From positions 62,001-126,000 of the forward strand of contig NZ_VHLH01000004.1 of assembly GCF_006516965.1 (NCBI RefSeq): a stretch of 64,000 bases of DNA, read 5' to 3'. The translations under genes and the position numbers were made by a program. The DNA is from Pararhizobium mangrovi (lineage in GTDB: Bacteria > Pseudomonadota > Alphaproteobacteria > Rhizobiales > Rhizobiaceae). How positions within the stretch are numbered: the first letter of the stretch is position 1; every line of letters starts with the position of its first letter. Positions 18,233-27,076 of the stretch are shown piece by piece. The notes under the pieces were generated by a model. That model did no database searches and was not told where the DNA came from. It saw only the letters and a program-made list of their open reading frames with translations.

Positions 18233-18676
18233 ATGATCGACGAAGTCTACAACGCGCGTATCCTGGAGTTCGCAGGCAACATTCCGCGCATCGGATCGCT
18301 GGAGGACGCGGATGCGGAAGCATCGGCCTATTCGAAGCTCTGCGGTTCGAAGGTGCGTGTGTGGCTGAAGATGGAGGATGGCACGGTGAGCGATTTCGCC
18401 CACGACGTCAAAGCCTGCGCCCTTGGCCAGGCTTCTTCCTCCATCATGGCGCGCAACATCGTCGGCGCGACGGCGCAAGAGCTGAAGTCGGTTCGCCAGG
18501 ATATGAAGGCGATGCTGAAGGAGAACGGCCCGCCACCGGAAGGTCGCTTCCAGGATCTGAAGTTCCTCGAACCCGTTCGCGACTACAAGGCGCGCCACGC
18601 CTCGACCATGCTGACCTTCGACGCCGTCGTCGATGCGATCGAGCAGATCGAGCAGCGTCAGGCCGAGACCGCCTGA
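18233..18676 (+). CDS. NifU-like/IscU-family iron-sulfur cluster scaffold protein
   Basis: A 147-residue NifU_N-domain protein. The three scaffold cysteine positions are reduced or moved compared with IscU: cysteines appear in [14 protein letters not shown] and [17 protein letters not shown], and the third, usually near residue 105, is not obvious. It therefore belongs to the SufU/NifU-like branch common next to yidD-thrS in Rhizobiales, and its role in Fe-S assembly is inferred. It is followed 23 bp later by yidD. Confidence 0.8.
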   Translation: MIDEVYNARILEFAGNIPRIGSLEDADAEASAYSKLCGSKVRVWLKMEDGTVSDFAHDVKACALGQASSSIMARNIVGATAQELKSVRQDMKAMLKENGPPPEGRFQDLKFLEPVRDYKARHASTMLTFDAVVDAIEQIEQRQAETA

Positions 18677-18699
18677 GCGCGGCGGCGGCGGAGCCCTCG

Positions 18700-19059
18700 A
18701 TGAGCGAGATTCGGGTGAAGCATCGCTCGCGCAACTGGGGTGGCGCGTGGCACCGAACGCCGGGACGGATCCTCGGGACCGGGCTCGTGCGTGCCTACCA
18801 GCTTTCGCTCTCGCCGCTCGTCGGCAGCACGTGCCGGCACCTGCCGACCTGTTCGGAATACGCCTACGAGGCGATCGCCCGGCACGGGCTGTGGCCGGGC
18901 GGGTGGCTCTCGCTCTTTCGCGTCGCGCGTTGCGGTCCCTTCGGAACGCACGGGATCGACAACGTGCCGCCCGACCTTTTGCCACGCCAGCACTGGTGGA
19001 CGCCATGGCGCTACTGGCGACGCACGCCGGCAAAGGTCGAACGCCACGGCCGGACCTGA
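18700..19059 (+). CDS. yidD: YidD-family membrane protein insertion efficiency factor
   Basis: A 119-residue peripheral membrane protein of the DUF37 family, thought to help YidC insert inner-membrane proteins. The family signature is clear: [35 protein letters not shown] followed by [16 protein letters not shown] (spaced cysteines). The usual partners rpmH, rnpA and yidC are not adjacent; here it sits between a NifU-like gene and thrS, a placement seen in Rhizobiales. Confidence 0.92.
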   Translation: MSEIRVKHRSRNWGGAWHRTPGRILGTGLVRAYQLSLSPLVGSTCRHLPTCSEYAYEAIARHGLWPGGWLSLFRVARCGPFGTHGIDNVPPDLLPRQHWWTPWRYWRRTPAKVERHGRT

Positions 19060-19160
19060 AGCGCTCCGGCATCTTTACGCCGCCCGTCAGGATCGCTAAG
19101 CCCCATTCGCATCAGGAAACCACCCGCATTCGTTGGCGGGACTGGATAGGAGACCCGACG

Positions 19161-21137
19161 ATGGCCGACGCCGTTCACCTCGTATTTCCCGACAATTCCG
19201 AACGCAGCTTCGATCCCGGCACGACTGGGCGCGACGTCGCGAAATCGATTTCCCCCTCGCTCGCCAAGAAGGCCGTCGCCATCGCGCTCGACGGTGTCGT
19301 GCGGGACCTTTCGGACCCGGTCGAGGACGGGGCGATCGAGATCGTCACTCGGGAGGATGCTCGCGCGCTCGAACTCATTCGCCACGACGCCGCGCACGTC
19401 ATGGCGGAAGCGGTTCAGGAACTCTACCCCGGCACGCAGGTGACGATCGGCCCGGTCATCGAGAACGGCTTCTATTACGATTTCGCGCGTGAGGAACCGT
19501 TCACGCCCGAGGATCTGCCGAAGATCGAGAAGAAGATGCGCGAGATCATCGCGCGCAACCGGCCGTTCACGAAGGATGTATGGTCGCGCGACCGGGCGAA
19601 GCAGACCTTCACCGACATGGGCGAGGCCTACAAGGTCGAGCTGGTGGACGCGATTCCGGCCGATCAGGACCTCAAGATCTATTCGCAGGGCGACTGGTTC
19701 GACCTCTGCCGCGGCCCGCACGGCGCCTCCACGGGGCAGATCGGCTCGGCCTTCAAGCTGATGAAGGTCGCGGGCGCCTACTGGCGCGGCAATTCCGACA
19801 ATCCAATGCTGACCCGCATCTACGGCACCGCGTGGCGCGACCAGGCAGAACTCGAAGCCTATCTCCACCTGCTCGAAGAAGCGGAAAAGCGCGACCATCG
19901 CCGGCTCGGGCGCGAGATGGACCTGTTCCACTTCCAGGAGGAAGGTCCGGGCGTCGTCTTCTGGCACGCCAAGGGCTGGCGGATGTTCCAGAATCTCGTC
20001 AGCTACATGCGCCGGCGGCTCGAAGGCGACTACGACGAGGTGAACGCGCCGCAGGTGCTCGACAGCTCGCTCTGGGAGACCTCCGGCCACTGGAACTGGT
20101 ACCGCGAGAACATGTTCGCGGTGCGGTCCGCCGACGAGGACGCCGAGGACAAACGCGTCTTCGCGCTGAAGCCGATGAATTGCCCCGGCCACGTCCAGAT
20201 CTTCAAGCACGGCCTGAAGTCGTACCGCGAACTTCCCGTAAGGCTTGCCGAATTCGGGACGGTTCACCGTTACGAGCCGTCCGGCTCCATGCATGGCCTG
20301 ATGCGGGTGCGCGGCTTCACGCAGGACGATGCGCACATCTTCTGTACCGACGAACAGCTTGCCGACGAATGCCTGAAGATCAACGATCTGATCCTCTCGA
20401 CCTACGCGGATTTCGGCTTCGGCGAAATCACCGTCAAGCTTTCGACCCGTCCGGAAAAACGGGTCGGCGACGATGCGCTGTGGGACCGCGCGGAAGGTGT
20501 CATGAGCGCCGTGCTCGAAACCATCGAAGCGCAATCCGAAGGACGTATAAAAACGGGGATTCTGCAAGGTGAGGGGGCGTTTTACGGACCGAAGTTCGAG
20601 TACACGCTGAAGGATGCGATCGGTCGCGACTGGCAGTGTGGCACGACGCAGGTCGACTTCAACCTGCCGGAACGCTTCGGCGCCTTCTACATCGATCGCG
20701 ACTCGGAAAAGCGCCAGCCTGTGATGGTCCACCGCGCCATCTGCGGCTCGATGGAACGCTTCCTCGGCATCCTGCTGGAGGATTTCGCCGGCCACATGCC
20801 GCTATGGTTCGCGCCGATGCAGGTGGTGGTCGCGACGATCACGTCGGAAGCCGACGACTATGCCCGCGATGTCGCCAAGCGGTTGAAGACCGCCGGCCTG
20901 CACGTCGAAACGGACCTTCGCAACGAGAAGATCAACTACAAGGTTCGCGAACATTCCGTGACGAAGGTGCCGGTCATTCTCGTCTGCGGCAAGCGCGAGG
21001 CGGAGGAGCACACGGTCAACATGCGCCGGCTCGGCAGTCGCGAGCAGGTCTCGTTTCCGCTCGACGAGGCGGTTGAAGCGCTGCGCGTCGAGGCGACGCC
21101 GCCGGACCTCAAGCGGCTGATCGGGGCGACGGCTTGA
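19161..21137 (+). CDS. thrS: Threonine--tRNA ligase
   Basis: A 658-residue class II aminoacyl-tRNA synthetase. Domains in order: TGS (residues 1-62), the editing domain with [10 protein letters not shown] and the zinc-like pair, the catalytic core (motif 2 [31 protein letters not shown]; motif 3 [16 protein letters not shown]), and the anticodon-binding domain ([23 protein letters not shown]). ATG 19161 is in the right place for the TGS start [11 protein letters not shown]. It follows yidD by 101 bp. Confidence 0.96.
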   Translation: MADAVHLVFPDNSERSFDPGTTGRDVAKSISPSLAKKAVAIALDGVVRDLSDPVEDGAIEIVTREDARALELIRHDAAHVMAEAVQELYPGTQVTIGPVIENGFYYDFAREEPFTPEDLPKIEKKMREIIARNRPFTKDVWSRDRAKQTFTDMGEAYKVELVDAIPADQDLKIYSQGDWFDLCRGPHGASTGQIGSAFKLMKVAGAYWRGNSDNPMLTRIYGTAWRDQAELEAYLHLLEEAEKRDHRRLGREMDLFHFQEEGPGVVFWHAKGWRMFQNLVSYMRRRLEGDYDEVNAPQVLDSSLWETSGHWNWYRENMFAVRSADEDAEDKRVFALKPMNCPGHVQIFKHGLKSYRELPVRLAEFGTVHRYEPSGSMHGLMRVRGFTQDDAHIFCTDEQLADECLKINDLILSTYADFGFGEITVKLSTRPEKRVGDDALWDRAEGVMSAVLETIEAQSEGRIKTGILQGEGAFYGPKFEYTLKDAIGRDWQCGTTQVDFNLPERFGAFYIDRDSEKRQPVMVHRAICGSMERFLGILLEDFAGHMPLWFAPMQVVVATITSEADDYARDVAKRLKTAGLHVETDLRNEKINYKVREHSVTKVPVILVCGKREAEEHTVNMRRLGSREQVSFPLDEAVEALRVEATPPDLKRLIGATA

Positions 21138-21144
21138 TCCATAA

Positions 21145-21168
21145 GGGCCGGCGGTTCCGCGTCGGCCC
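21145..21168. terminator. Hairpin between convergent thrS and secreted-protein gene
   Basis: A 9-bp GC-rich stem with one G-U pair (21145-21153 with 21160-21168) lies in the 39-bp gap between two converging genes. There is no U-run on either side, so termination activity is uncertain. Confidence 0.4.
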
Positions 21169-21176
21169 GTGAGGCG

Positions 21177-22229
21177 TCATTCCTTGTCCGCGTCTTCGCT
21201 CTGGTCGAGCAGGACCTCGACCTCGCGGTTCTTGCCGGGTTCGACCTTGAAGTCGCGTTCATAGATGTGACCCTTGTTGCGGGCGACAGCGGTGTAGTTG
21301 CCCTCGGCGAGGACGAGCGAGGCATAGGCGCCGACGCTTTCGCCGACGACGTCTCCGGCCTGCGTGAGAATGGACCAAGCGGTGTTGGCGATGCCTTCGC
21401 CGCCGGGTTTGGCCACCAGCTTCAGCGTGAGCGCGGCAGCGCGATGCTGGATCGTCGCGCGCGTCATCTTTCCCGCTTCGACGCGGATATCGGCACCGAT
21501 CACGGCGTTGTAGTGGCCGTAGTCGGAGACGACGTGGTAGGTGCCGGCGGCAAGACGGATCAGCTTTTCGGGCGGCACGTTCCTGGCGACGAGCGTGCGG
21601 TCCGCCTTTGCGTCGTGCTCTTTACCGGCAGTTCCGTCCTCTGTCTGACGGTAGATCGAAAAGCTGAGTTCGTCGGCCGGGATCTTCGTATGGTCGCCGG
21701 CGACGGCGTCGAGCATCAGCCCGCCCGCATGCAGCACGAATGCCTGTTCGCCGATCGCTCCCGTATCCGGAACGACGATCTTGCGGGTCACGTCCGCATG
21801 ACCGAAGGCGGCATTGACGAAATAGGTGCCGGGGGCAACGCGCAAAGCCGGGCTTCCGCCGCTCGCCTTCGTCACCAACGGCAAACGGCCGTCCGGGCCG
21901 ACGAATTCGGCGAAGACACGCCATTCGAGCCCTTCGCCGATCGGCGCCCCGTCCTTCGTCAGCCTAGCGATCACGGGGATCTCGCGTATGCCTGCCTCGT
22001 CTGTGTCTTCAGAACGGTCGCGCTGCTGATACTTGTCGATCCCCGGCAGCTTGAGTTCGAAGTTCTGGATGGCGGTGTCGGCCGTCGAATGGTCGCCCTG
22101 CGGCTCGACGAATTCCTGCGCCTGCGCGACGCTGCCGATCGTCAAAGCGGCGACGAGCATGGCGGTCAGGGCGAGGCGCACGCGGTGCATGGAGCAGGGC
22201 AGGTGCATGGGGTGCGAAGCAGTTGACAT
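21177..22229 (-). CDS. Secreted protein with PEGA-like repeats, function unknown
   Basis: A 350-residue exported protein. The signal peptide (HRVRLALTAMLVAALTIGSVAQA) ends near residue 37. The mature part contains at least three beta-rich repeats with the PEGA-like pattern Gly-x-Tyr-x-Val: APGTYFVNAAFGH, AAGTYHVVSDYGHY and AEGNYTAVARNKGH. It ends in an acidic tail (DQSEDADKE). Such repeats occur in surface or carbohydrate-associated proteins, but no activity can be assigned. Alternative starts at 22208 or 22190 would shorten the n-region and leave the signal peptide intact. Confidence 0.7.
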   Translation of the reverse strand: MSTASHPMHLPCSMHRVRLALTAMLVAALTIGSVAQAQEFVEPQGDHSTADTAIQNFELKLPGIDKYQQRDRSEDTDEAGIREIPVIARLTKDGAPIGEGLEWRVFAEFVGPDGRLPLVTKASGGSPALRVAPGTYFVNAAFGHADVTRKIVVPDTGAIGEQAFVLHAGGLMLDAVAGDHTKIPADELSFSIYRQTEDGTAGKEHDAKADRTLVARNVPPEKLIRLAAGTYHVVSDYGHYNAVIGADIRVEAGKMTRATIQHRAAALTLKLVAKPGGEGIANTAWSILTQAGDVVGESVGAYASLVLAEGNYTAVARNKGHIYERDFKVEPGKNREVEVLLDQSEDADKE

Positions 22230-22330
22230 CGATCCGGATGGGCGCCAATTGACCCAAAGCCTCGGGCGAATTCAAGGCTGCCTTCGCGCTTCGCCCGTAA
22301 TTCCCCTTCATCCCGCATCTCGGAGATCGC

Positions 22331-22915
22331 ATGGCCGAAAGCCCTTCGCTCAAATCCTATATGCAGAACCGCCGGTCGAGCCCGGTCCTTCAGCTCGGCG
22401 AGCCGGGCCCCTCGCGCGACGAGATCGCGGAGATCCTGTCGATCGCCGCGCGCGTGCCCGATCACGGCAAGCTGGCGCCGTGGCGCTTCGTCGTCTTCCG
22501 CGGGGAAGAGCGCGAGCGCCTCGGCCGGTCGCTTGCCGCCATCGCGCAGGAGCAGCGTCCCGGTATCGGCGAGGAGATTCTCAAGGTCGAGCGCGAGCGT
22601 CTGACGCGGGCGCCCGTCGTCGTCATGCTCGTCAGTCGCGCGGGCCCGCACGCCAAGATTCCCGAATGGGAACAGCAGCTTTCGGCCGGCGCGGCCGGCA
22701 TGAACCTGCTGATCGCGGCGAACGCGCTCGGCTATGCCGCCTGCTGGCTCACCGAATGGATGGCCTACGACACGGCGGCCGCTTCCGTGCTCGGTATTGA
22801 GCCGAGCGAGCGTATCGCCGGCTTCATCCACATCGGTTCGAACGATCAGAAGCCGTTCGAGCGCGACCGGCCGGAGCTCGAAGAGATCGTCACCTGGGTC
22901 GGCGGCGAGGAGTAA
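22331..22915 (+). CDS. Nitroreductase-family flavoprotein
   Basis: A 194-residue FMN-dependent NAD(P)H oxidoreductase of the YdjA-like nitroreductase branch. The FMN-contact segments are visible: NRRSSPVLQLGEPGPSRDEI, ARVPDHGKLAPWRFVVFRG and GAAGMNLLIAANALGYAACW. The substrate is not known; members reduce nitroaromatics, quinones or flavins. GGAG 5 nt before the ATG supports the start. The next gene begins 7 bp after its stop codon and also encodes a flavin-binding protein, so the pair probably forms an operon. Confidence 0.88.
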   Translation: MAESPSLKSYMQNRRSSPVLQLGEPGPSRDEIAEILSIAARVPDHGKLAPWRFVVFRGEERERLGRSLAAIAQEQRPGIGEEILKVERERLTRAPVVVMLVSRAGPHAKIPEWEQQLSAGAAGMNLLIAANALGYAACWLTEWMAYDTAAASVLGIEPSERIAGFIHIGSNDQKPFERDRPELEEIVTWVGGEE

Positions 22916-22922
22916 GCGAACG

Positions 22923-23543
22923 ATGTTCTACGAGACAGCACAGAACGCCCATGGCCTGCCGCACGATCCCTTCAAGGCGATCGTCTCGCCCCGACCGATC
23001 GGCTGGATCGGCACGCGCGGCAGCGACGGCTCGGCCAATCTCGCTCCGTACTCCTATTTCAACGCCGTCTCGGACAAGCCGAAGCTGATCGCGTTTTCTT
23101 CCGCAGGCCGCAAGCACAGTGCGCGCAACGCGGAGGAGACCGGTGTCTTCACGGCAAGCCTCGCCAGCCGAAACCTTGCGGAGAAGATGAACGCCTCCTC
23201 GATCGATGCGCCGGACGGCGTCGACGAGTTCTCCCATGCCGAGCTGGAAGCCGAAGAAGGACGGATCGTGCCCGCACCGTTCGTCAAGGCGGCCTATGCG
23301 GCGCTCGAATGCCGGGTGACCCAGATCGTCAGGCCGATCGGGCTCGATGGCCGCGAATCGACAAACATCATGGTCTTCGGGCAGGTGGTCGGCATTCATA
23401 TCGACGAAGCGGTGATCGTCGACGGCCGCATCGACATGATGCGCGCTGCGCCGCTCGCGCGCCTCGGCTACATGGACTACGCCGACGGTGCCGACACGTT
23501 CGAGATGCTGCGCCCGAAATGGCAGAACGAAGGCGACGCCTGA
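22923..23543 (+). CDS. Flavin reductase-like (DIM6/NTAB family) protein
   Basis: A 206-residue split-barrel FMN-binding protein. Family motifs are FKAIVSPRPIGWIGTRGSDGSANLAPYSYFNAVSDKP (FMN site) and ECRVTQIVRPIGLDG. The group includes flavin reductases that feed monooxygenases and proteins of unknown partner. The GAGGAG-containing end of the nitroreductase gene provides the ribosome-binding site, which indicates translational coupling. No monooxygenase gene lies nearby. Confidence 0.85.
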   Translation: MFYETAQNAHGLPHDPFKAIVSPRPIGWIGTRGSDGSANLAPYSYFNAVSDKPKLIAFSSAGRKHSARNAEETGVFTASLASRNLAEKMNASSIDAPDGVDEFSHAELEAEEGRIVPAPFVKAAYAALECRVTQIVRPIGLDGRESTNIMVFGQVVGIHIDEAVIVDGRIDMMRAAPLARLGYMDYADGADTFEMLRPKWQNEGDA

Positions 23544-23580
23544 CGACGCCGCGCACGTACGTCGCGAGCGAAACGGCCCG

Positions 23581-24381
23581 TCACGTTCGCGGCAGGAGCA
23601 TGGTGAGCTTGAAACCCGGTCTGCCCGCCACGTCGAAGGTGACCTGCTCGTAGCCGAGCGCGCCATGGATCGGGTGATCGAAGAGGCGTTCTCCGCCTTC
23701 GCGCTCGACGACCGCATGCTCGCGCCAGAGCCGCGCGAAGAGCGGGCTGTCCTGGGTCAGCTCTTCGATCAGCGTGCGGATTGCGGCATCCTCGATACCG
23801 GTGCCGACATCGGCGCGGAACTCGGCCACGATCCGGCGCGCACGCTCCTCGAAGTTTCGGATGAGCGCGCGCGCCGCGGGCGTACAGAAGATGTAGCGCA
23901 GCAGGTTTCCCGGGGTCTCTTCGTCCAGCCATCCGACGAAGAGGTCGGCGGCCGGGCGGTTCCAGTGCCGCGCGGACCAATAGCGATCGAGCACATAGGC
24001 CGGCACGTCGATATGCTCGAGGCAATCGGCGGGAAGGGCACTTTCGACGGTTTGCATGGCAGCCTGCCCGGCAGGATCGTGCCGGCCGGCAAGTTCGAAG
24101 AGATAGGCGCGCTCGGCGCGTTGCAGCCGAAGGGCACGCGCGAGCCGGTCGAGCGCCGCGGCCGATACGGCGACGTCGCGTGCCTGTTCGAGCCAGGTGT
24201 ACCACGTCGTGCTCAAACCGCTCAGTTGCGCGACCTCCTCGCGCCGCAGCCCCGGCGTTCGCCGGCGCGGCGTCACCGGCAGTCCGATCGCCTGCGGCGT
24301 CAGGCGCTCTCGGCAGGCGCGAACGAAATCGGCAAGGTCCCGGGCGCGATCGGGCGTGGGGTGAGGAGCGGGTTCGGTCAT
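23581..24381 (-). CDS. XRE-family transcriptional regulator with MmyB-like ligand-binding domain
   Basis: A 266-residue regulator. The N-terminal helix-turn-helix (residues 10-75) includes GLRREEVAQLSGLSTTWYTWLEQAR, the signature of this XRE/MmyB group. The remaining ~185 residues form the MmyB-like PAS-type domain (VLDRYWSARHWNRPAADLF, LRYIFCTPAARALI, HPIHGALGYEQVTFDV). The ATG at 24381 gives the expected family start MTEPAP. It is divergent from a methyltransferase gene 94 bp away, its likely target. Confidence 0.88.
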   Translation of the reverse strand: MTEPAPHPTPDRARDLADFVRACRERLTPQAIGLPVTPRRRTPGLRREEVAQLSGLSTTWYTWLEQARDVAVSAAALDRLARALRLQRAERAYLFELAGRHDPAGQAAMQTVESALPADCLEHIDVPAYVLDRYWSARHWNRPAADLFVGWLDEETPGNLLRYIFCTPAARALIRNFEERARRIVAEFRADVGTGIEDAAIRTLIEELTQDSPLFARLWREHAVVEREGGERLFDHPIHGALGYEQVTFDVAGRPGFKLTMLLPRT

Positions 24382-24475
24382 GGCAGCTTTGATACCCGTA
24401 TAAGAATGCTCCTCAAACCGGTTTCGCTGCGATGGTAGCCATCTGGGTATTAAAGCCAACGGAGAAGGAAGCGAT

Positions 24476-25252
24476 ATGGAACGGGAAGACGGATACGAAA
24501 CGGTCGTCGGCACGCAATTCGGCTCGCGGGCCGACGCGTATCTCGAAAGCACGGTACATGCCGGGGGCGAAGATCTCGCGGCGATCGTCGCCCAGGTCGC
24601 CGAGCGCCCGGGTCTCACCGTGCTCGACCTCGGCTGTGGCGGCGGGCACGTCACCTTCAACGCCGCACCGCACGCGGCGTCGGTCACCGCCTACGACGTC
24701 GCGCCGCAGATGCTCGCCGTCGTCGAACGGGCGGCCGCAGAACGAGGACTTTCGAACGTTAAGACACGCCGTGGCGTGGCCGAAGCGCTGCCCTTTGACG
24801 ACGCCTCGTTCGATATCGTGCTGACGCGGCTCAGCGCACATCACTGGTCGGATTTCGCGAAGGGTATCGGCGAGGCGGCGCGGGTCTTGAAGCCCGGCGG
24901 CATCGTCGGCTTCGCGGACACGCTTTCGCCCGGCCGCCCGATGCTCGATACCTACCTGCAGACGATCGAAACCCTGCGCGACTGCTCGCATGTGCGCTGT
25001 TATGCGCATGCCGAATGGATCGCCGCGATGACTGGCGCGGGGCTGCGCGTCGGCGAGGCGCGTCAGTATCGGCTGCGGCTCGACTTCGACGCCTGGATCG
25101 AGCGGATGAAGACGCCACAGGTCCAGACCGATGCCATTCGTGCCCTGCAGAAGAGCGTCGCCAGCGAAGCGACCGGCTATTTCGAAACGGAAGCGGACGG
25201 CAGTTTCACGATCGACGTCGGCTGGTTCTCGGCGACGAAGCCTTCGAGCTGA
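24476..25252 (+). CDS. SAM-dependent class I methyltransferase
   Basis: A 258-residue Rossmann-fold methyltransferase (Methyltransf_11 type). Motif I is LTVLDLGCGGGHVTFNAA (residues 46-63). The acidic loop is AYDVAPQML, and the post-motif region has RRGVAEALPFDDASFDIVLTRLSAHHW. The acceptor is unknown. GGAGAAGGA stands 6 nt before the ATG. The divergent XRE regulator shares its upstream region and probably controls it. Confidence 0.88.
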   Translation: MEREDGYETVVGTQFGSRADAYLESTVHAGGEDLAAIVAQVAERPGLTVLDLGCGGGHVTFNAAPHAASVTAYDVAPQMLAVVERAAAERGLSNVKTRRGVAEALPFDDASFDIVLTRLSAHHWSDFAKGIGEAARVLKPGGIVGFADTLSPGRPMLDTYLQTIETLRDCSHVRCYAHAEWIAAMTGAGLRVGEARQYRLRLDFDAWIERMKTPQVQTDAIRALQKSVASEATGYFETEADGSFTIDVGWFSATKPSS

Positions 25253-25427
25253 GACAACTTCCGCTGGGCAACATCGCGTTGTGCACTTGCTAGCTGCTCG
25301 CCGAAGCACGATATTATGCCGCAAAACGGACACGAACCGCGCACGCCGCCTGAGTCCTTTCCAAGAGACGCTTGCGGCGTGCGCGGTCGGTCGTATGGCG
25401 CAGCGTAAACGCGGAGATTGCAGGTTT

Positions 25428-26345
25428 ATGGCAAAGGATCCCTACACCGTGCTCGGTGTCGATCGCAACGCTTCGCAGGAGGAGATCCAGAAGGTCTTTC
25501 GCAAGCAGGCGAAGGTCAACCATCCGGATCTCAACCCCGGCAACAAGCAGGCCGAGCAGCGCTTCAAGGATCTTTCCGCCGCCTACGAAGTGCTCGGCGA
25601 CAAGGAAAAGCGCGGCCGGTTCGATCGCGGCGAGATCGATGCCGACGGCAACGAGCGGGCGCAGCAACGCTCGCGCGAATATGCCGGCGCCGGTGGCAAT
25701 CCGTTCGGTGGTGCCGGACGCTCCGGGTTTTCCGATTTCGGCGATGCCGAGGACATCTTTTCCCAGTTCTTCTCCAAGCGCGGTGGAGCCGGCGGCCGCA
25801 GCCGCGCCCGGGTGCGGGGACAGGACGCGAACTATTCGATGAACGTCGCGTTTCTGGACGCGATCAACGGCACGACGACCCAGATCCGTCTTCCGCACGG
25901 CTCGCCGCTCGACGTGAAGATCCCGCCGGGCACGAAGGACGGGCAGACGCTGCGGCTGAAGGGCAAGGGCGAGGTCGGCATCGGCGGAGGCGAACCCGGC
26001 GACGCGCTGATCGAGGTGCATGTCGAAGCGCATCCCTTCTTCACCCGGGAGGGCGACGACATTCGCATCGAACTGCCGATCACGCTTTCGGAAGCCGTGC
26101 TCGGCGCAAAGGTCGCCGTGCCGACGCCCGGTGGCGCCGTCACCGTTTCGGTGCCGGCGAACGCTTCCAGCGGCAAGGTTCTCCGGCTGAAGGGCAGGGG
26201 TGCTGCGAAGCGCGGCGGCGCGAAGGGCAATCTCTACGCGACGCTTCGCATCGTTCTGCCGGACGAAGCGGACGGTGAACTGCGTGCCTTCGTCGAACGC
26301 TGGAACCCGCAGCAGAGCAATCCGCGTTCGCGCATGGGTGTGTGA
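25428..26345 (+). CDS. DnaJ-like co-chaperone lacking the zinc-finger (CbpA type)
   Basis: A 305-residue J-domain protein. The J domain (residues 1-70) begins KDPYTVLGVDRNASQEEIQKVF and has an HPD motif in VNHPDLNPGNKQAE. A Gly/Phe-rich linker covers 80-130. Two substrate-binding beta-domains follow directly; the cysteine-rich zinc-finger domain of true DnaJ is absent. It should stimulate the ATPase of DnaK. Start ATG 25428 (MAKDPYTVLG) is the conserved one; the frame stays open upstream without coding character. Confidence 0.92.
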   Translation: MAKDPYTVLGVDRNASQEEIQKVFRKQAKVNHPDLNPGNKQAEQRFKDLSAAYEVLGDKEKRGRFDRGEIDADGNERAQQRSREYAGAGGNPFGGAGRSGFSDFGDAEDIFSQFFSKRGGAGGRSRARVRGQDANYSMNVAFLDAINGTTTQIRLPHGSPLDVKIPPGTKDGQTLRLKGKGEVGIGGGEPGDALIEVHVEAHPFFTREGDDIRIELPITLSEAVLGAKVAVPTPGGAVTVSVPANASSGKVLRLKGRGAAKRGGAKGNLYATLRIVLPDEADGELRAFVERWNPQQSNPRSRMGV

Positions 26346-26482
26346 TACGGGGCCGGCCGCGCTCGCCGGTTACCATCCCCCAAGCCGAGCCCCATGCGCC
26401 GTGAACCGCTTGCGCACCCGGCTTATCTTGCGCATACACCTTTGACATCGCGCAGGACGACCATCAGGGACCCGAGGGCAGA

Positions 26483-27037
26483 ATGGCGGCTTTTCGAACG
26501 AAATCGAGAGCGTTTCGGACCCATTTGAAAACGCTCCGGCGTTTCAGTGCGCTCGGCGTTGCGATCGCGTGCATAAGCTCTCCGGCATTGGCACAGAATA
26601 CGAGGCCGCGGCACGAGGAACCAGCATACCGGGACGACCGGTCGACCGCGCGGGCGGTGATCGAATCCCTCTATAACGCGATCAACCGGCACGAAATCGT
26701 CCGCGCCTATTCCTATTGGGGAACGGACGACGGGACCGTCGCGCCTTTCAAGACGTTTTCCGAGGGATATCGCGGCACCGTGCATGCCCGGCTCGTGGTC
26801 GGCGACATCACGTCGGACGGAGCTGCGGGAAGCATCTATTTTCACGTACCGGTGGCCGTGCGCACGGTCAACCACGACGGTTCGACCATCGTTGCGGCCG
26901 GTTGCTACACCGTTCGCCAGGTGGACCCAAAGATCCAGGGCAAGCCGCCCTTCACGCCGCTGCACATCGTTTCCGGCAAGCTCCTTCGCGCGAAGGGCCA
27001 TACTTCGAACGCCGTTCCGACGACCTGCCGGGAGTAA
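26483..27037 (+). CDS. Secreted NTF2-like protein, function unknown
   Basis: A 184-residue protein with a signal peptide (residues 1-37, cleavage after ALAQ) and a short basic N-terminal linker. The mature part (STARAVIESLYNAINRHEIVRAYSYWG ... IYFHVPVAVRTVNHDGSTIVAAGCYTVRQV) resembles the cone-shaped NTF2/SnoaL fold, with helices first and strands later. There are two cysteines in the mature part. GAGGG 5 nt before the ATG supports the start. No neighbour hints at a role. Confidence 0.65.
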   Translation: MAAFRTKSRAFRTHLKTLRRFSALGVAIACISSPALAQNTRPRHEEPAYRDDRSTARAVIESLYNAINRHEIVRAYSYWGTDDGTVAPFKTFSEGYRGTVHARLVVGDITSDGAAGSIYFHVPVAVRTVNHDGSTIVAAGCYTVRQVDPKIQGKPPFTPLHIVSGKLLRAKGHTSNAVPTTCRE

Positions 27038-27076
27038 CCGGCAGGCGAAAAGGCGTTATCTCCGTCGGCTGCCGTG

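Noticed and set aside
19011-20795. A 594-codon open frame on the minus strand
   Set aside because: Shadow of thrS; no recognisable protein features.
24382-24475. ATACCC ... GGGTAT inverted repeat between the XRE and methyltransferase genes
   Set aside because: The arms are only 6 bp and 47 bp apart, too far for one operator; chance is likely.
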